Below, piece by piece: positions 1 through 6,829 of a stretch of DNA of 10,790 nucleotides. Numbering within the stretch: the first letter of the stretch is position 1; every line of letters starts with the position of its first letter. Under the pieces are notes generated by a model, which saw only the letters and a list, made by a program, of their open reading frames with translations, had not been told where the DNA came from and searched no databases. This stretch comes from JAZKFR01 sp040386295 (lineage in GTDB: Bacteria > Pseudomonadota > Gammaproteobacteria > Burkholderiales > Rhodocyclaceae). Made by a program: the position numbers and the translations under genes. Where the stretch lies: positions 1 through 10,790 of the forward strand of contig JAZKFR010000139.1 in NCBI GenBank assembly GCA_040386295.1, in the 5' to 3' direction.

Positions 1-1495
1 TGTTCACAGTCGAGGCCTAGACGGACTCTCTGCCCCAGAGGTCGGTGTTGAGGTTCACCTAACCGGCGGCTTGCCCAGCGTCACCTTGGTTGGGTTACCT
101 GATACCGAAGTCAAAGAAGCGCGCGATCGAGTCCGCGCCGCCCTACAAAACTCGGGCTTCGAGTTCCCGAGCAAACGCATTACGGTCAACCTCGCCCCGG
201 CTGATTTGCCGAAAGAATCTGGACGCTTTGACTTGCCCATCGCGCTCGGCATCCTTGCTGCTTCCGGGCAAATCCCAAAAAACGCCTTGAATGATTACGA
301 GTTTGCCGGCGAACTCTCGCTCTCGGGCGAGCTGCGCCCGATTCGTGGCGCACTGGCCATGGTGCTGGCCGCAGGCAATCGCGGACGCAGCTTTGTCTTG
401 CCCGCCGCCAGCGCGCAAGAAGCCGCGCTCGCCACCAGCGCCAGCAAGGTGCGCGTGCTGACGGCCAACACCTTGCTCGAAGTCTGTGCTCATTTAGCCG
501 GCCAAGACATGCTCGCGGAGTGCCTGGCCGACCCAGCGCCGCCCAACGATGCCGAGCACTACCCCGACCTCGCCGAGGTACGCGGTCAAGCGCAGGCCAA
601 GCGGGCGCTAGAGATTGCCGCCGCTGGAGCACATTCACTGCTCCTCGCCGGACCGCCCGGCACCGGCAAATCGATGCTAGCGAACCGCCTACCCGGACTG
701 CTACCAACCATGAGCGAGGCCGCCGCGCTAGAGTCCGCCGCAGTCCTCTCCTTGGCCGGACAATTTCGACCTGAGCAATTTCGCCGCTACCCCTATCGCG
801 CACCACACCATACGGCCTCTTCTGCCGCCTTGGTTGGCGGTGGCGGCGTACCGCGCCCGGGAGAGATTTCGCTAGCGCACCAGGGCGTGCTCTTTCTCGA
901 CGAACTGCCCGAATTTGATCGACGCGTACTCGAAGCGCTGCGCGAACCTATGGAAAGCGGGCGTATCCATATTTCTCGTGCCGCACGGCAAGCCGAGTTT
1001 CCCGCGCAATTTCAACTGGTTGCCGCGATGAATCCCTGCCCCTGCGGCTACCACGGCGACGCAGGCGGACGCTGCCGCTGTACACCAGACCAAGTGCAAC
1101 GCTATCGCGGCAAACTCTCAGGCCCCTTGCTGGACCGCATCGACCTCCAAATCGAAGTACCTAAACTGGCAGCAGACGCCTTGCAATCGCCGGCTGACGG
1201 AGAGTCTTCGCAGCAAGTGCGACAACGCACGAACAAAGCACACGCACGACAAATCGCACGACAAGGCAAAAGTAACGCCCGTTTAAGTACCAAAGAAATT
1301 GATCAACATTGCCCGCTCAACGAAGCGGCCAGCGCACTGCTCAAGCAGGCGGTCAGCCGCCTCAACCTGTCGGCACGTGCCTACCACCGCGTTGTCAAGG
1401 TCGCGCGTACCATCGCCGATCTGGCCGACTGCGACACTATTCAAGCCGCCCATATTGCAGAAGCAGTGCAATACCGCCGCTTCGCCAAGGACTAA
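1..1495 (+). CDS. comM: ComM/YifB-family Mg-chelatase-like AAA+ ATPase (5' truncated)
   Basis: The reading frame is already open at base 2 and enters the window a few residues after the family's normal N-terminus (visible start VHSRGLDGLSAPEVGVEVHL), so only the extreme 5' end is missing. ComM is a hexameric cytoplasmic AAA+ helicase that promotes branch migration of incoming single-stranded DNA during natural transformation. Order seen: the N-terminal ChlI/Lon-protease-like domain (including GLPDTEVKEARDRVRAAL), a Walker A motif GPPGTGKS at 650-673, the family signature YRAPHHTASSAALVGGGG, a Walker B motif VLFLDEL at 887-907, the cysteine-containing MNPCPCGYHGD segment followed by RCRC, the LSGPLLDRIDL sensor region, and a C-terminal Mg-chelatase C domain (LSARAYHRVVKVARTIADL). 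The visible 497 residues match the usual length of about 500. No disruption is seen. The next gene begins one base after the stop codon, so the two are probably co-transcribed. The family assignment is secure; the role in transformation is inferred from the family. Confidence 0.96.
   Translation, partial: VHSRGLDGLSAPEVGVEVHLTGGLPSVTLVGLPDTEVKEARDRVRAALQNSGFEFPSKRITVNLAPADLPKESGRFDLPIALGILAASGQIPKNALNDYEFAGELSLSGELRPIRGALAMVLAAGNRGRSFVLPAASAQEAALATSASKVRVLTANTLLEVCAHLAGQDMLAECLADPAPPNDAEHYPDLAEVRGQAQAKRALEIAAAGAHSLLLAGPPGTGKSMLANRLPGLLPTMSEAAALESAAVLSLAGQFRPEQFRRYPYRAPHHTASSAALVGGGGVPRPGEISLAHQGVLFLDELPEFDRRVLEALREPMESGRIHISRAARQAEFPAQFQLVAAMNPCPCGYHGDAGGRCRCTPDQVQRYRGKLSGPLLDRIDLQIEVPKLAADALQSPADGESSQQVRQRTNKAHARQIARQGKSNARLSTKEIDQHCPLNEAASALLKQAVSRLNLSARAYHRVVKVARTIADLADCDTIQAAHIAEAVQYRRFAKD
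1487..1491 (+). promoter_or_regulatory. Shine-Dalgarno (AAGGA) fixing the GTG start at 1497
   Basis: AAGGA lies inside the last codons of comM, five bases before GTG 1497. It favours this start over upstream in-frame codons buried in comM and over ATG 1533. Confidence 0.6.
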
Positions 1496-1496
1496 A

Positions 1497-2714
1497 GTGC
1501 ACACACAAAAAAAGCCGCTCTCTGCGCGCGGCATGGCGCTGCTCCTCGCCGCGCTCTCGGCGCTAGGCCCCTTCTCGATTGACGCTTACCTACCGTCTTT
1601 TCACGACATCGGCAGCAGCCTGCACGCCAGTCCGCTCGAAGTACAGCAAACGCTCAGCGCTTATTTGCTCGCTTTTGCCGTGATGACGCTCTGGCACGGC
1701 GCACTTTCAGACGCGCTCGGACGACGCAAAGTGATTTTAGTCACGCTCGCCTTATTCGGCCTCGCCTCGTTTGCCTGCATCTTCGCCACCCGCATTGAAC
1801 ATCTGTGGCTCTTGCGCGCCTTGCAAGGCATCACCTCGGGCGCCGGTATCGTCATCAGCCGCGCTATCGTGCGCGACCTTTTTTCAGGCCCAGCGGCGCA
1901 TCGCTTGATGTCGCAAATCACCATGGTATTTGCCCTCGCACCGGCGATCGCACCGGTCATTGGCGGCTGGCTGCAAACCTGGTTTGGCTGGCGCTCGGTG
2001 TTTGCTTTTTTAGCGCTGATGACCATCGTGTTATGGCTAGTTTGCTGGCGCCAGCTGCCGGAAACCTTGCCGCCAGAAAAACGTCAATCGCTCAAACCTG
2101 GCTACCTTGCGCAAACCTATTGGCAGGTGCTCACAGCGCCCAATTTCTTATTAGCCTGTGCTGCGCTGACCTTTAACTTCGCCGGATTTTTTATCTACGT
2201 GCTGTCTGCCCCAGTCTTTCTGATGCGTCATTTAGGGCTTGCAGAAACAGACTTTCTTTGGCTATTCGGCCCGGCGATGAGCGGCCTAATGCTCGGCTCT
2301 TGGTACTCAGGACGGCTCGCCGGCGACGTTTCTTTAACCCGCTTGATCCGCCGTGCGTATCTGTTCATGGGCGCAGCGGCACTACTCAATCTCGCCTTCA
2401 GCTTAAGCTTCCCACCCGCCTTGCCGTGGAGCGTTATGCCTATTTTCATCTACAGCTTCGGCATGTCTATCGCCATGCCCTGCCTCAATTTATTAGCACT
2501 CGACCCCTTTCCAGAACAGCGCGGCTTGGCAGCCTCTTGCCAGACCTTTTTGCAATCCTGCTTCAACGCCCTAGCCGCTGCGCTGATCGCGCCCGCCCTA
2601 TGGGACTCAACCGGCAACCTAGCCCTTGGCATGCTCGTTTTGCTGCTACTCGGCGCCGCCAGCGCCTGGGGACATCGGCAAATCACACGTGGCATCACCG
2701 AACAGCCAGGCTAG
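1497..2714 (+). CDS. Bcr/CflA-type MFS multidrug efflux transporter
   Basis: This is a 405-residue, twelve-helix major facilitator protein of the DHA1 (Bcr/CflA) type, an inner-membrane drug/proton antiporter family. Diagnostic elements, numbered from GTG 1497: SIDAYLPSF after helix 1 (Asp29, typical of Bcr/CflA proteins), motif A GALSDALGRRK at 68-78, the motif B core RALQG at 107-111, a motif C-like ALAPAIAPVIGG at 146-157, and WFGWRSVF leading into helix 6. The QLPETLPPEKR sequence before the central loop also matches the family. The frame stays open upstream into comM, but that extension is only an overlap: GTG 1497 has a well-placed Shine-Dalgarno and gives the normal family length and N-terminus. 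ATG 1533 is a possible later start. It sits one base after the comM stop, so translational coupling is likely. The substrate cannot be read from the sequence. Confidence 0.93.
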   Translation: MHTQKKPLSARGMALLLAALSALGPFSIDAYLPSFHDIGSSLHASPLEVQQTLSAYLLAFAVMTLWHGALSDALGRRKVILVTLALFGLASFACIFATRIEHLWLLRALQGITSGAGIVISRAIVRDLFSGPAAHRLMSQITMVFALAPAIAPVIGGWLQTWFGWRSVFAFLALMTIVLWLVCWRQLPETLPPEKRQSLKPGYLAQTYWQVLTAPNFLLACAALTFNFAGFFIYVLSAPVFLMRHLGLAETDFLWLFGPAMSGLMLGSWYSGRLAGDVSLTRLIRRAYLFMGAAALLNLAFSLSFPPALPWSVMPIFIYSFGMSIAMPCLNLLALDPFPEQRGLAASCQTFLQSCFNALAAALIAPALWDSTGNLALGMLVLLLLGAASAWGHRQITRGITEQPG

Positions 2715-2906
2715 GGCTAGCACGCGCAAACGCTCTAACGGTGCAGCAAGCAAACGCTGCTGCAGCCTCCTCAGCAGAAGAAAATGGATCAAAGCGGTAG
2801 GCCGATGGAACTTTTTTCGCCCTACTGCCACTAATGCAATGCAAGGCGCTTTTCTGCTTTGCATGCTGATGACCCATTTTGATCAACTCAATGCTTTAGG
2901 AAGAAA

Positions 2907-3500
2907 ATGTTTGTTTCTGTTTTGCACCCTTATTGTGCGACCGCCATCCCCGCTCAAGCAATCTCCAAAAAAATGTCCTCACCCACCCAATTGGCAGAAA
3001 AACTGAATAAGGCCACGACAGAAGAACAGAAGAAGGGGATCGTTACCCTGCTGCTGCTTCACGCCTGTGCTGAAAACAGCAAAGGTCGAGAAGCACTCGA
3101 TATTTTGTTTGCAGCCTACAAAGAAAATACGCCTAACTCAGTGGCAGAGATCATCCCCGCGATGGCCTATCACTTCTGCTGTGCGAATGAAGAAAACTTG
3201 GCTACCTCGCTTGGCGTCATCGAATTGGCAAATTTTCATGTCGAGCAGATGCCTGAACATCATCGAGAAATCGAGCAAAGCATCATCGACGACATGATGC
3301 AAAGAAAAGTCGAGGCTCTGAAAGCAGAAGCAAGTTTTCATGCCGAGCAGACGCCTGAACATCATCAAGAAAGCAAGAAAATCATCATCAACCTCATGAT
3401 GCAAAGAAAAGTCGAGGCTCTGGAAGCAGAAGTGCCAAAACAACAAGACACGCCGCTTTCAGAGAAAGCATTAGGCACATCCTGGCTGCAAAGCTTATAG
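2907..3500 (+). CDS. Hypothetical helical protein with internal 34-residue duplication
   Basis: I do not recognise this 197-residue protein. AGGA at 2898-2901 precedes ATG 2907 by five bases. ATG 2973 (MSSPTQLAEK) is an alternative that would remove a short hydrophobic N-terminus, but it lacks a ribosome site. The protein looks mainly alpha-helical and charged, without convincing membrane segments. The first 18 residues (ending PAQA) could be a weak signal peptide but lack a basic n-region. Residues 110-143 and 144-177 form a tandem repeat (FHxEQxPEHHxE ... MMQRKVEALxAE). Residues 88-113 match residues 94-119 of the next gene's product at 11 of 26 positions without gaps, including Y, C, A, E, L, the LA pair and F, so the two genes are probably diverged paralogues. 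Function is unknown. TPR-like helical repeats are one possible reading, but no family motif confirms it. Confidence 0.72.
   Translation: MFVSVLHPYCATAIPAQAISKKMSSPTQLAEKLNKATTEEQKKGIVTLLLLHACAENSKGREALDILFAAYKENTPNSVAEIIPAMAYHFCCANEENLATSLGVIELANFHVEQMPEHHREIEQSIIDDMMQRKVEALKAEASFHAEQTPEHHQESKKIIINLMMQRKVEALEAEVPKQQDTPLSEKALGTSWLQSL
3234..3437 (+). repeat. Tandem 102-bp coding duplication (34 residues x 2)
   Basis: Unit 1 is 3234-3335 and unit 2 is 3336-3437, in the same frame. Over the first 96 bases I count about 11 differences by eye. The 3' part of each unit (ATGATGCAAAGAAAAGTCGA and following) is essentially identical, whereas the middle has diverged with mostly non-synonymous changes. 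The duplication adds one helical unit and keeps the frame. Confidence 0.9.
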
Positions 3501-3581
3501 CCCTGGACAAGAGCAAGGCATAGCTTGCCTTGCTTGAACCTAATCACAACAAATCCACTTCAATTTAAGGAACTAGAAAAA

Positions 3582-4061
3582 ATGGGTAATAACACTTCTG
3601 CAGTAGGCTCGCGCTATTACCCCCCCGATCTCGCAAGCATCGGTGTTGATCCGATCAATCAAGCGCATGAATCAATGCCCTCAAAGCCCAAAACCGCGCC
3701 TGCAGTTGATGACCCGTCCTACGTGGAAAGCCTTTTTAACAAGGCCTGCTCTTCTCAATACTCAGCCGAAGACAAGGACAACGCACTCAAGGTATTGACG
3801 CAAGCGAGCAACCAATTCGAGACAAAAGCAGCAACGCGAGAAAACATTAGGGATCAGGCTTATCAACGCTGTCTTGCGCAGCAAGAAGACCTAGATATTC
3901 CACTAGCGGTGATGCAGCTAGCGCTTTTTTACGCGGAATTTCACTTGAAGCCCGAGAAGTCCTTAAAACAACAAAATCTCATCCACAGCATGATTGAGCA
4001 AAAATTATCCAGAGAATCTGTGTCGTTCAAGGCGGAATCAGCGTCGGATTTTGTTCGTTAA
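3582..4061 (+). CDS. Hypothetical protein, paralogue of the preceding gene
   Basis: This 159-residue unrecognised protein starts at ATG 3582, with AAGGA at 3567-3571 ten bases upstream. The upstream in-frame extension to 3525 lacks support. Residues 1-45 are polar and Pro/Ser-rich and probably disordered (MGNNTSAVGSRYYPPDL). Residues 46-140 look helical. Residues 94-119 (beginning YQRCLAQQEDL) align without gaps to residues 88-113 of the upstream gene's product, with 11 of 26 identities, and the match weakly continues (QNLIHSMIEQKL against QSIIDDMMQRKV; FKAES against LKAEA). It has only one copy of the segment that is duplicated in its neighbour. No signal peptide or membrane span is visible. 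The 81-base gap between the genes suggests a shared transcript. Function is unknown; the unstructured N-terminus followed by a helical body would suit a secreted or translocated protein, but nothing here proves that. Confidence 0.75.
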   Translation: MGNNTSAVGSRYYPPDLASIGVDPINQAHESMPSKPKTAPAVDDPSYVESLFNKACSSQYSAEDKDNALKVLTQASNQFETKAATRENIRDQAYQRCLAQQEDLDIPLAVMQLALFYAEFHLKPEKSLKQQNLIHSMIEQKLSRESVSFKAESASDFVR

Positions 4062-4077
4062 AACCACCTCAACGTTT

Positions 4078-4098
4078 GCGGCACTGAGCTTCTGCCGC
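4078..4098 (+). terminator. Possible hairpin after the paralogue pair
   Basis: A perfect 6-bp GC stem (GCGGCA/TGCCGC) with a 9-base loop lies 17 bases after the stop of the second small gene. No T-run follows, so an intrinsic terminator is doubtful. Confidence 0.25.
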
Positions 4099-4211
4099 TG
4101 CAACTATGGGCACCGATAAGCCAATAAGCACAAGCAAACAGAACGCCTCATCTAGCGCAAGTTGTGGTACATAGCCAGGCGGATTCGCTTGACTTACTCA
4201 ACCACCTCCTC

Positions 4212-4215
4212 AAGG
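4212..4215 (+). promoter_or_regulatory. Shine-Dalgarno (AAGG) supporting start at ATG 4224
   Basis: AAGG lies eight bases before ATG 4224. The in-frame GTG 4164 further upstream has no comparable site. Confidence 0.5.
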
Positions 4216-4223
4216 TACGCTTG

Positions 4224-5630
4224 ATGCCCCACCAGCAGAGTGCACTGCCCCCCTTAGTTAAACCCGGCGCGGCAGTCGCCATCGTGGGCGGTGGACCGGC
4301 CGGTTTAATGGCCGCCGAAACGCTCAGCCTGCATGGATTGCGTGTTGATGTCTATGACGCCATGCCCTCGTTTGGGCGTAAATTTTTGCTCGCCGGTAAG
4401 GGCGGACTCAACCTCACGCATAGCGAAGCGCGAACCACTTTTCACGCGCGTTATGGCGCACACCAAGCTGAGCTGAGCCGCTGGCTCGACCGCTTTGACG
4501 CAGAAGCCATTTGCGCTTGGAGCAAAAGCTTGGGCATAGACACCTTTGTCGGCAGCTCAGGGCGGATCTTCCCGCGTGAAATGAAGGCAGCCCCTTTGCT
4601 CAGAGCTTGGTTACAGCGCTTACGCGGCGCCGGCGTGCGTTTTCATGTGCGCCATCGTTTAAGCGGTTGGACAGAGAGCCTGTGCCAGTCTGCCGGCGCA
4701 AAAAATTCAACCCCCTCAATCGATTCGACGGAAACAAGCCAAGCAACACACAGGACGCAGAAAACACTGCGCTTACAGTTCGACCCACCGCACGAGCTAA
4801 CACAGCCCGATTACGCCGCACTGGTTTTAGCACTGGGCGGCGGCAGCTGGGCGCGACTAGGCTCAGACGGACGTTGGATGAGCTGGCTGGCCAACAAGGG
4901 CGTCGCGCTAAAGCCGCTGATACCCGCTAATTGCGGCTTTGAAACCGCGTGGAGCGCGCATCTGCGCAGCCGTTTTGTCGGTCATCCGGTAAAAACCGTG
5001 CGTGCTTTTTTTACCGACGCAGACGGCGTTCAGCGGACGCAAAAAGGCGAATTGATGCTCAGCGAAAATGGCATCGAGGGCGGCTTGGTCTACGCCCTCG
5101 CCGCGCCCTTGCGCGACACCATCACAGCGCAAGGCAGTGTGTGTTTGTTTTTAGATTTGCTGCCGGATCACGATGCGCAGCGCGTATTCGACGCCGTCGC
5201 GCATCCACGCGGCACGCGCTCTCTATCCAGCCATCTACATAGCCGCCTCGGTTTGCACGGGGTCAAAACCTGCCTGCTATACGAATGTTTGCCGCCAGAA
5301 ATCCTAGCGAACGCGCAACAACTCGCGCACGCGATCAAAGCACTACCCCTCCGCCTCACCGCCCCCCGGCCTTTAGACGAAGCCATCAGCAGCGCCGGCG
5401 GCGTGCAATTTGGCGAGCTGAACGAACATTTGATGCTACGCGCCCAAGCCGGTGTTTTCTGCGCCGGCGAAATGCTCGACTGGGAAGCCCCCACCGGCGG
5501 CTACCTGCTCAGCGCCTGCCTGGCCAGCGGCGTCGTCGCAGGCGAAGGCGTATTGGCGTGGTTGGCGGAACAGGGAAGAGCCGACGTTGGCGATATAAAG
5601 CCATTGGAAAGTCATTCAAACGCTACTTGA
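4224..5630 (+). CDS. FAD-dependent oxidoreductase, PP_4765/YhiN (HI0933)-like flavoprotein
   Basis: This is a 468-residue predicted flavoprotein. Numbered from ATG 4224, it has an N-terminal Rossmann FAD site VAIVGGGPAGLMAAE (GGGPAG at 22-27), the acidic Asp45 ending the second strand, the HI0933-type GRKFLLAGKGGLNLTHSE at 51-68, the signature GRIFPREMKAAPLLRAWL, ALGGGSW, and near the C-terminus VFCAGE at 411-416 with MLDWEAPTGGYLLSACLASG, which closes the FAD site. These match the uncharacterised flavoprotein subfamily named after Pseudomonas PP_4765. The reaction is unknown; relatives are annotated only as NAD(P)/FAD-dependent oxidoreductases. The protein is longer than the roughly 380-420 residues I expect, partly because of a polar Ser/Thr-rich insert around residues 148-185 that looks like a flexible loop. 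The frame can extend to GTG 4164 (488 residues), but no ribosome site supports it. It is probably cytoplasmic and a stand-alone gene. Confidence 0.93.
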   Translation: MPHQQSALPPLVKPGAAVAIVGGGPAGLMAAETLSLHGLRVDVYDAMPSFGRKFLLAGKGGLNLTHSEARTTFHARYGAHQAELSRWLDRFDAEAICAWSKSLGIDTFVGSSGRIFPREMKAAPLLRAWLQRLRGAGVRFHVRHRLSGWTESLCQSAGAKNSTPSIDSTETSQATHRTQKTLRLQFDPPHELTQPDYAALVLALGGGSWARLGSDGRWMSWLANKGVALKPLIPANCGFETAWSAHLRSRFVGHPVKTVRAFFTDADGVQRTQKGELMLSENGIEGGLVYALAAPLRDTITAQGSVCLFLDLLPDHDAQRVFDAVAHPRGTRSLSSHLHSRLGLHGVKTCLLYECLPPEILANAQQLAHAIKALPLRLTAPRPLDEAISSAGGVQFGELNEHLMLRAQAGVFCAGEMLDWEAPTGGYLLSACLASGVVAGEGVLAWLAEQGRADVGDIKPLESHSNAT

Positions 5631-5984
5631 ACGGAGCGAATTTGGTGGGTTAAAGCACGGGCTGAGGGCATAAAAAATTATTTCTATGCAATTGATTACA
5701 GAAAAAACTAGCGCCTGAAGAATGCAATTAACTCCTGCTCTTTACAGGCAAGGAATGGACCAAAATCGGTAAGTAACTAAGTGAATAAGTGCAAATTGGT
5801 GCTACGGTGCGGCGTGCCTTTAACCTAAAAATGAATTGTATTTTTAGGTGGGGAGCCCTTATCATCGCCCCCTATTTTTTACTCATTGCTAGAACCAATG
5901 GAATTCTCATGTTTGATGCCTAGTACACGACGACTTAGCGCGCCAAAAGACAATGCCAGGCAATCTGGCGCTGGATTTCGTCTG
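5631..5984 (+). other. Intergenic region with palindromes, no convincing gene
   Basis: About 350 bases separate the flavoprotein stop from the preferred start of the next small gene. I see no RNA gene and no coding frame with a ribosome site in the first 250 bases. It contains the inverted repeats at 5823-5880, described separately. A weak promoter-like pair (TTGGTG at 5796, TTTAAC at 5819, 17-base spacer) is too poor to call. From about 5886 the downstream frame is already open (in-frame TTG 5886, ATG 5898, ATG 5916), so a longer N-terminus for the next gene is possible. Confidence 0.6.
5823..5880 (+). terminator. Double hairpin with T-run, likely terminator or attenuator
   Basis: The first element is a perfect 10-bp inverted repeat (ACCTAAAAAT / ATTTTTAGGT, arms 5823-5832 and 5840-5849, 7-base loop). 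Immediately after it, GGGG at 5850-5853 can pair with the C-run at 5868-5872, and TTTTTT follows at 5875-5880. The second hairpin has a large loop and a short stem, so termination strength is uncertain. Placed between the flavoprotein and the membrane-protein genes, it most simply marks the end of the upstream transcript. The first palindrome could also be a protein-binding operator. Confidence 0.42.
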
Positions 5985-6248
5985 ATGCAGGTGCTGCGCT
6001 TGCTAGCAAGCTGCCTGTTCTGTTTTGCCAGTGTGGCTTGCAGCCAGGAAGACACAAACCCCAAAACAGAAAAAAACTTCACACTCAAAGACTGGCTGTG
6101 CACATACACCCCAGAACTGTGTCATGGCAAGCTGCTACAAAAAATCTACCCACTAGTATTTTCTATTAGAAAAACTCATGCACAAAGTCATCAATCTTTT
6201 ATTTGTTGTTATTACGGCCAGCACGGCATATCTAGCTTATCGACCTGA
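5985..6248 (+). CDS. Possible small lipoprotein (hypothetical)
   Basis: From ATG 5985 the frame gives 87 residues beginning MQVLRLLASCLFCFASVAC, which reads as a short basic n-region, a hydrophobic core and a lipobox-like SVAC with Cys19 as the modified residue. The mature part starts CSQEDTNPKTEK and then has a WLCTYTPELC pair of cysteines. If real, it would be anchored in the inner or outer membrane. Weak points are the absence of a good Shine-Dalgarno, a lipobox lacking the usual Leu at -3, in-frame upstream starts (5886, 5898, 5916) that would bury the signal, and the last 71 bases overlapping the next gene in another frame. The tail encoded in the overlap is unusual, so a frameshifted or truncated gene cannot be excluded. 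I recognise no family. Confidence 0.4.
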   Translation: MQVLRLLASCLFCFASVACSQEDTNPKTEKNFTLKDWLCTYTPELCHGKLLQKIYPLVFSIRKTHAQSHQSFICCYYGQHGISSLST

Positions 6249-6738
6249 CTTATTTCCGTTGAGCTTTTATCTTGCTCTTAGCGCACACATTATTGTTTCA
6301 CTCATGATGGCTGTATTTTGGATCAAGGTTCTCCCGTTATCAGAACAGATGATGGGGCATCGCGATACAGTCTATAAAAGAATCAATGATCAGCAATTTG
6401 CCTTCTCAAAATTTATTATTCAGTGGGATTTTGATCGAGCAACCACCTTTATTGCTGAAGCTCCTTTATCTGAGATTCTGGTAAGAAAATACCGAATTTC
6501 AATTTTGATTGGTATTTTGTCTATTTTTATATATGGCTTATGGACTGCATTAATTCACCACGAATTTCCAAGGTATAAACTGGACATCTTAATCAGCAAT
6601 TCATCAGAAATAAGGACAATTTTCTGCTGTCTATCTTCATACGCTATGTTTTCATCGGCCTCGCTTCTTTTCCTCAATTTATTATGTCGTGCGATTAATT
6701 ACAGCAATCGAAAAAAAGCTCACCTGCTGTCAAAATAG
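6178..6738 (+). CDS. Hypothetical four-helix membrane protein, AT-rich
   Basis: This 186-residue protein starts at ATG 6178, inside the end of the preceding frame. There is no clear ribosome site, so translational coupling is plausible. Hydrophobic segments lie at about residues 4-21, 28-50, 107-126 and 148-172. A polar, mostly charged stretch of about 55 residues (51-106) lies between helices 2 and 3, and the C-terminal tail is basic (SNRKKAHLLSK). By the positive-inside rule both ends and the large loop probably face the cytoplasm. I recognise no family. The DNA is strikingly AT-rich (one 60-base line, 6481-6540, has 14 G/C) against the GC-rich flanks, which suggests horizontal acquisition. 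It lies 91 bases before the giant RTX gene, so a role as immunity factor, chaperone or membrane partner for that protein is possible but unproven. Confidence 0.7.
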   Translation: MHKVINLLFVVITASTAYLAYRPDLFPLSFYLALSAHIIVSLMMAVFWIKVLPLSEQMMGHRDTVYKRINDQQFAFSKFIIQWDFDRATTFIAEAPLSEILVRKYRISILIGILSIFIYGLWTALIHHEFPRYKLDILISNSSEIRTIFCCLSSYAMFSSASLLFLNLLCRAINYSNRKKAHLLSK

Positions 6739-6756
6739 ACCATTCGAATCTCCGTA

Positions 6757-6826
6757 TTGGACAGATTGTTCTGAAAAATCGGTCAATTTTTATTTTTTAG
6801 ATTATTAATTTTAAACATAAGGGGTC
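6757..6826 (+). promoter_or_regulatory. AT-rich leader with possible promoter for the RTX gene
   Basis: The 91-base gap after the membrane-protein stop is rich in A/T runs. TTGTTC at 6766-6771 with TTTATT at 6789-6794 (17-base spacer) is the best sigma-70-like pair, but both boxes are weak. A short AAAAAT/ATTTTT inverted repeat lies around 6774-6791. Promoter activity is only a suggestion. Confidence 0.3.
6819..6824 (+). promoter_or_regulatory. Shine-Dalgarno (AAGGGG) for the RTX gene
   Basis: AAGGGG ends five bases before ATG 6830 and only two bases before the adjacent in-frame ATG 6827. The spacing therefore favours 6830 as the start. Confidence 0.65.
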
Positions 6827-6829
6827 ATG

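Noticed and set aside
186..806. Long minus-strand open frame opposite comM
   Set aside because: Its product is Arg/Ala-rich low-complexity sequence, the typical shadow of a GC-rich gene, and the plus strand encodes clear ComM motifs throughout.
1299..1496. Upstream extension of the MFS transporter frame into comM
   Set aside because: It overlaps the conserved ComM C-terminus. GTG 1497 has a Shine-Dalgarno and gives the normal family N-terminus.
2715..2906. Possible small gene or terminator after the transporter
   Set aside because: No frame has a ribosome site and codon pattern. The weak inverted repeats (GCAGC/GCTGC, ATGCAA/TTGCAT) lack a T-run.
4164..4223. Upstream GTG start for the flavoprotein
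   Set aside because: There is no ribosome site and the extra 20 residues are not conserved-looking. ATG 4224 has AAGG eight bases upstream.
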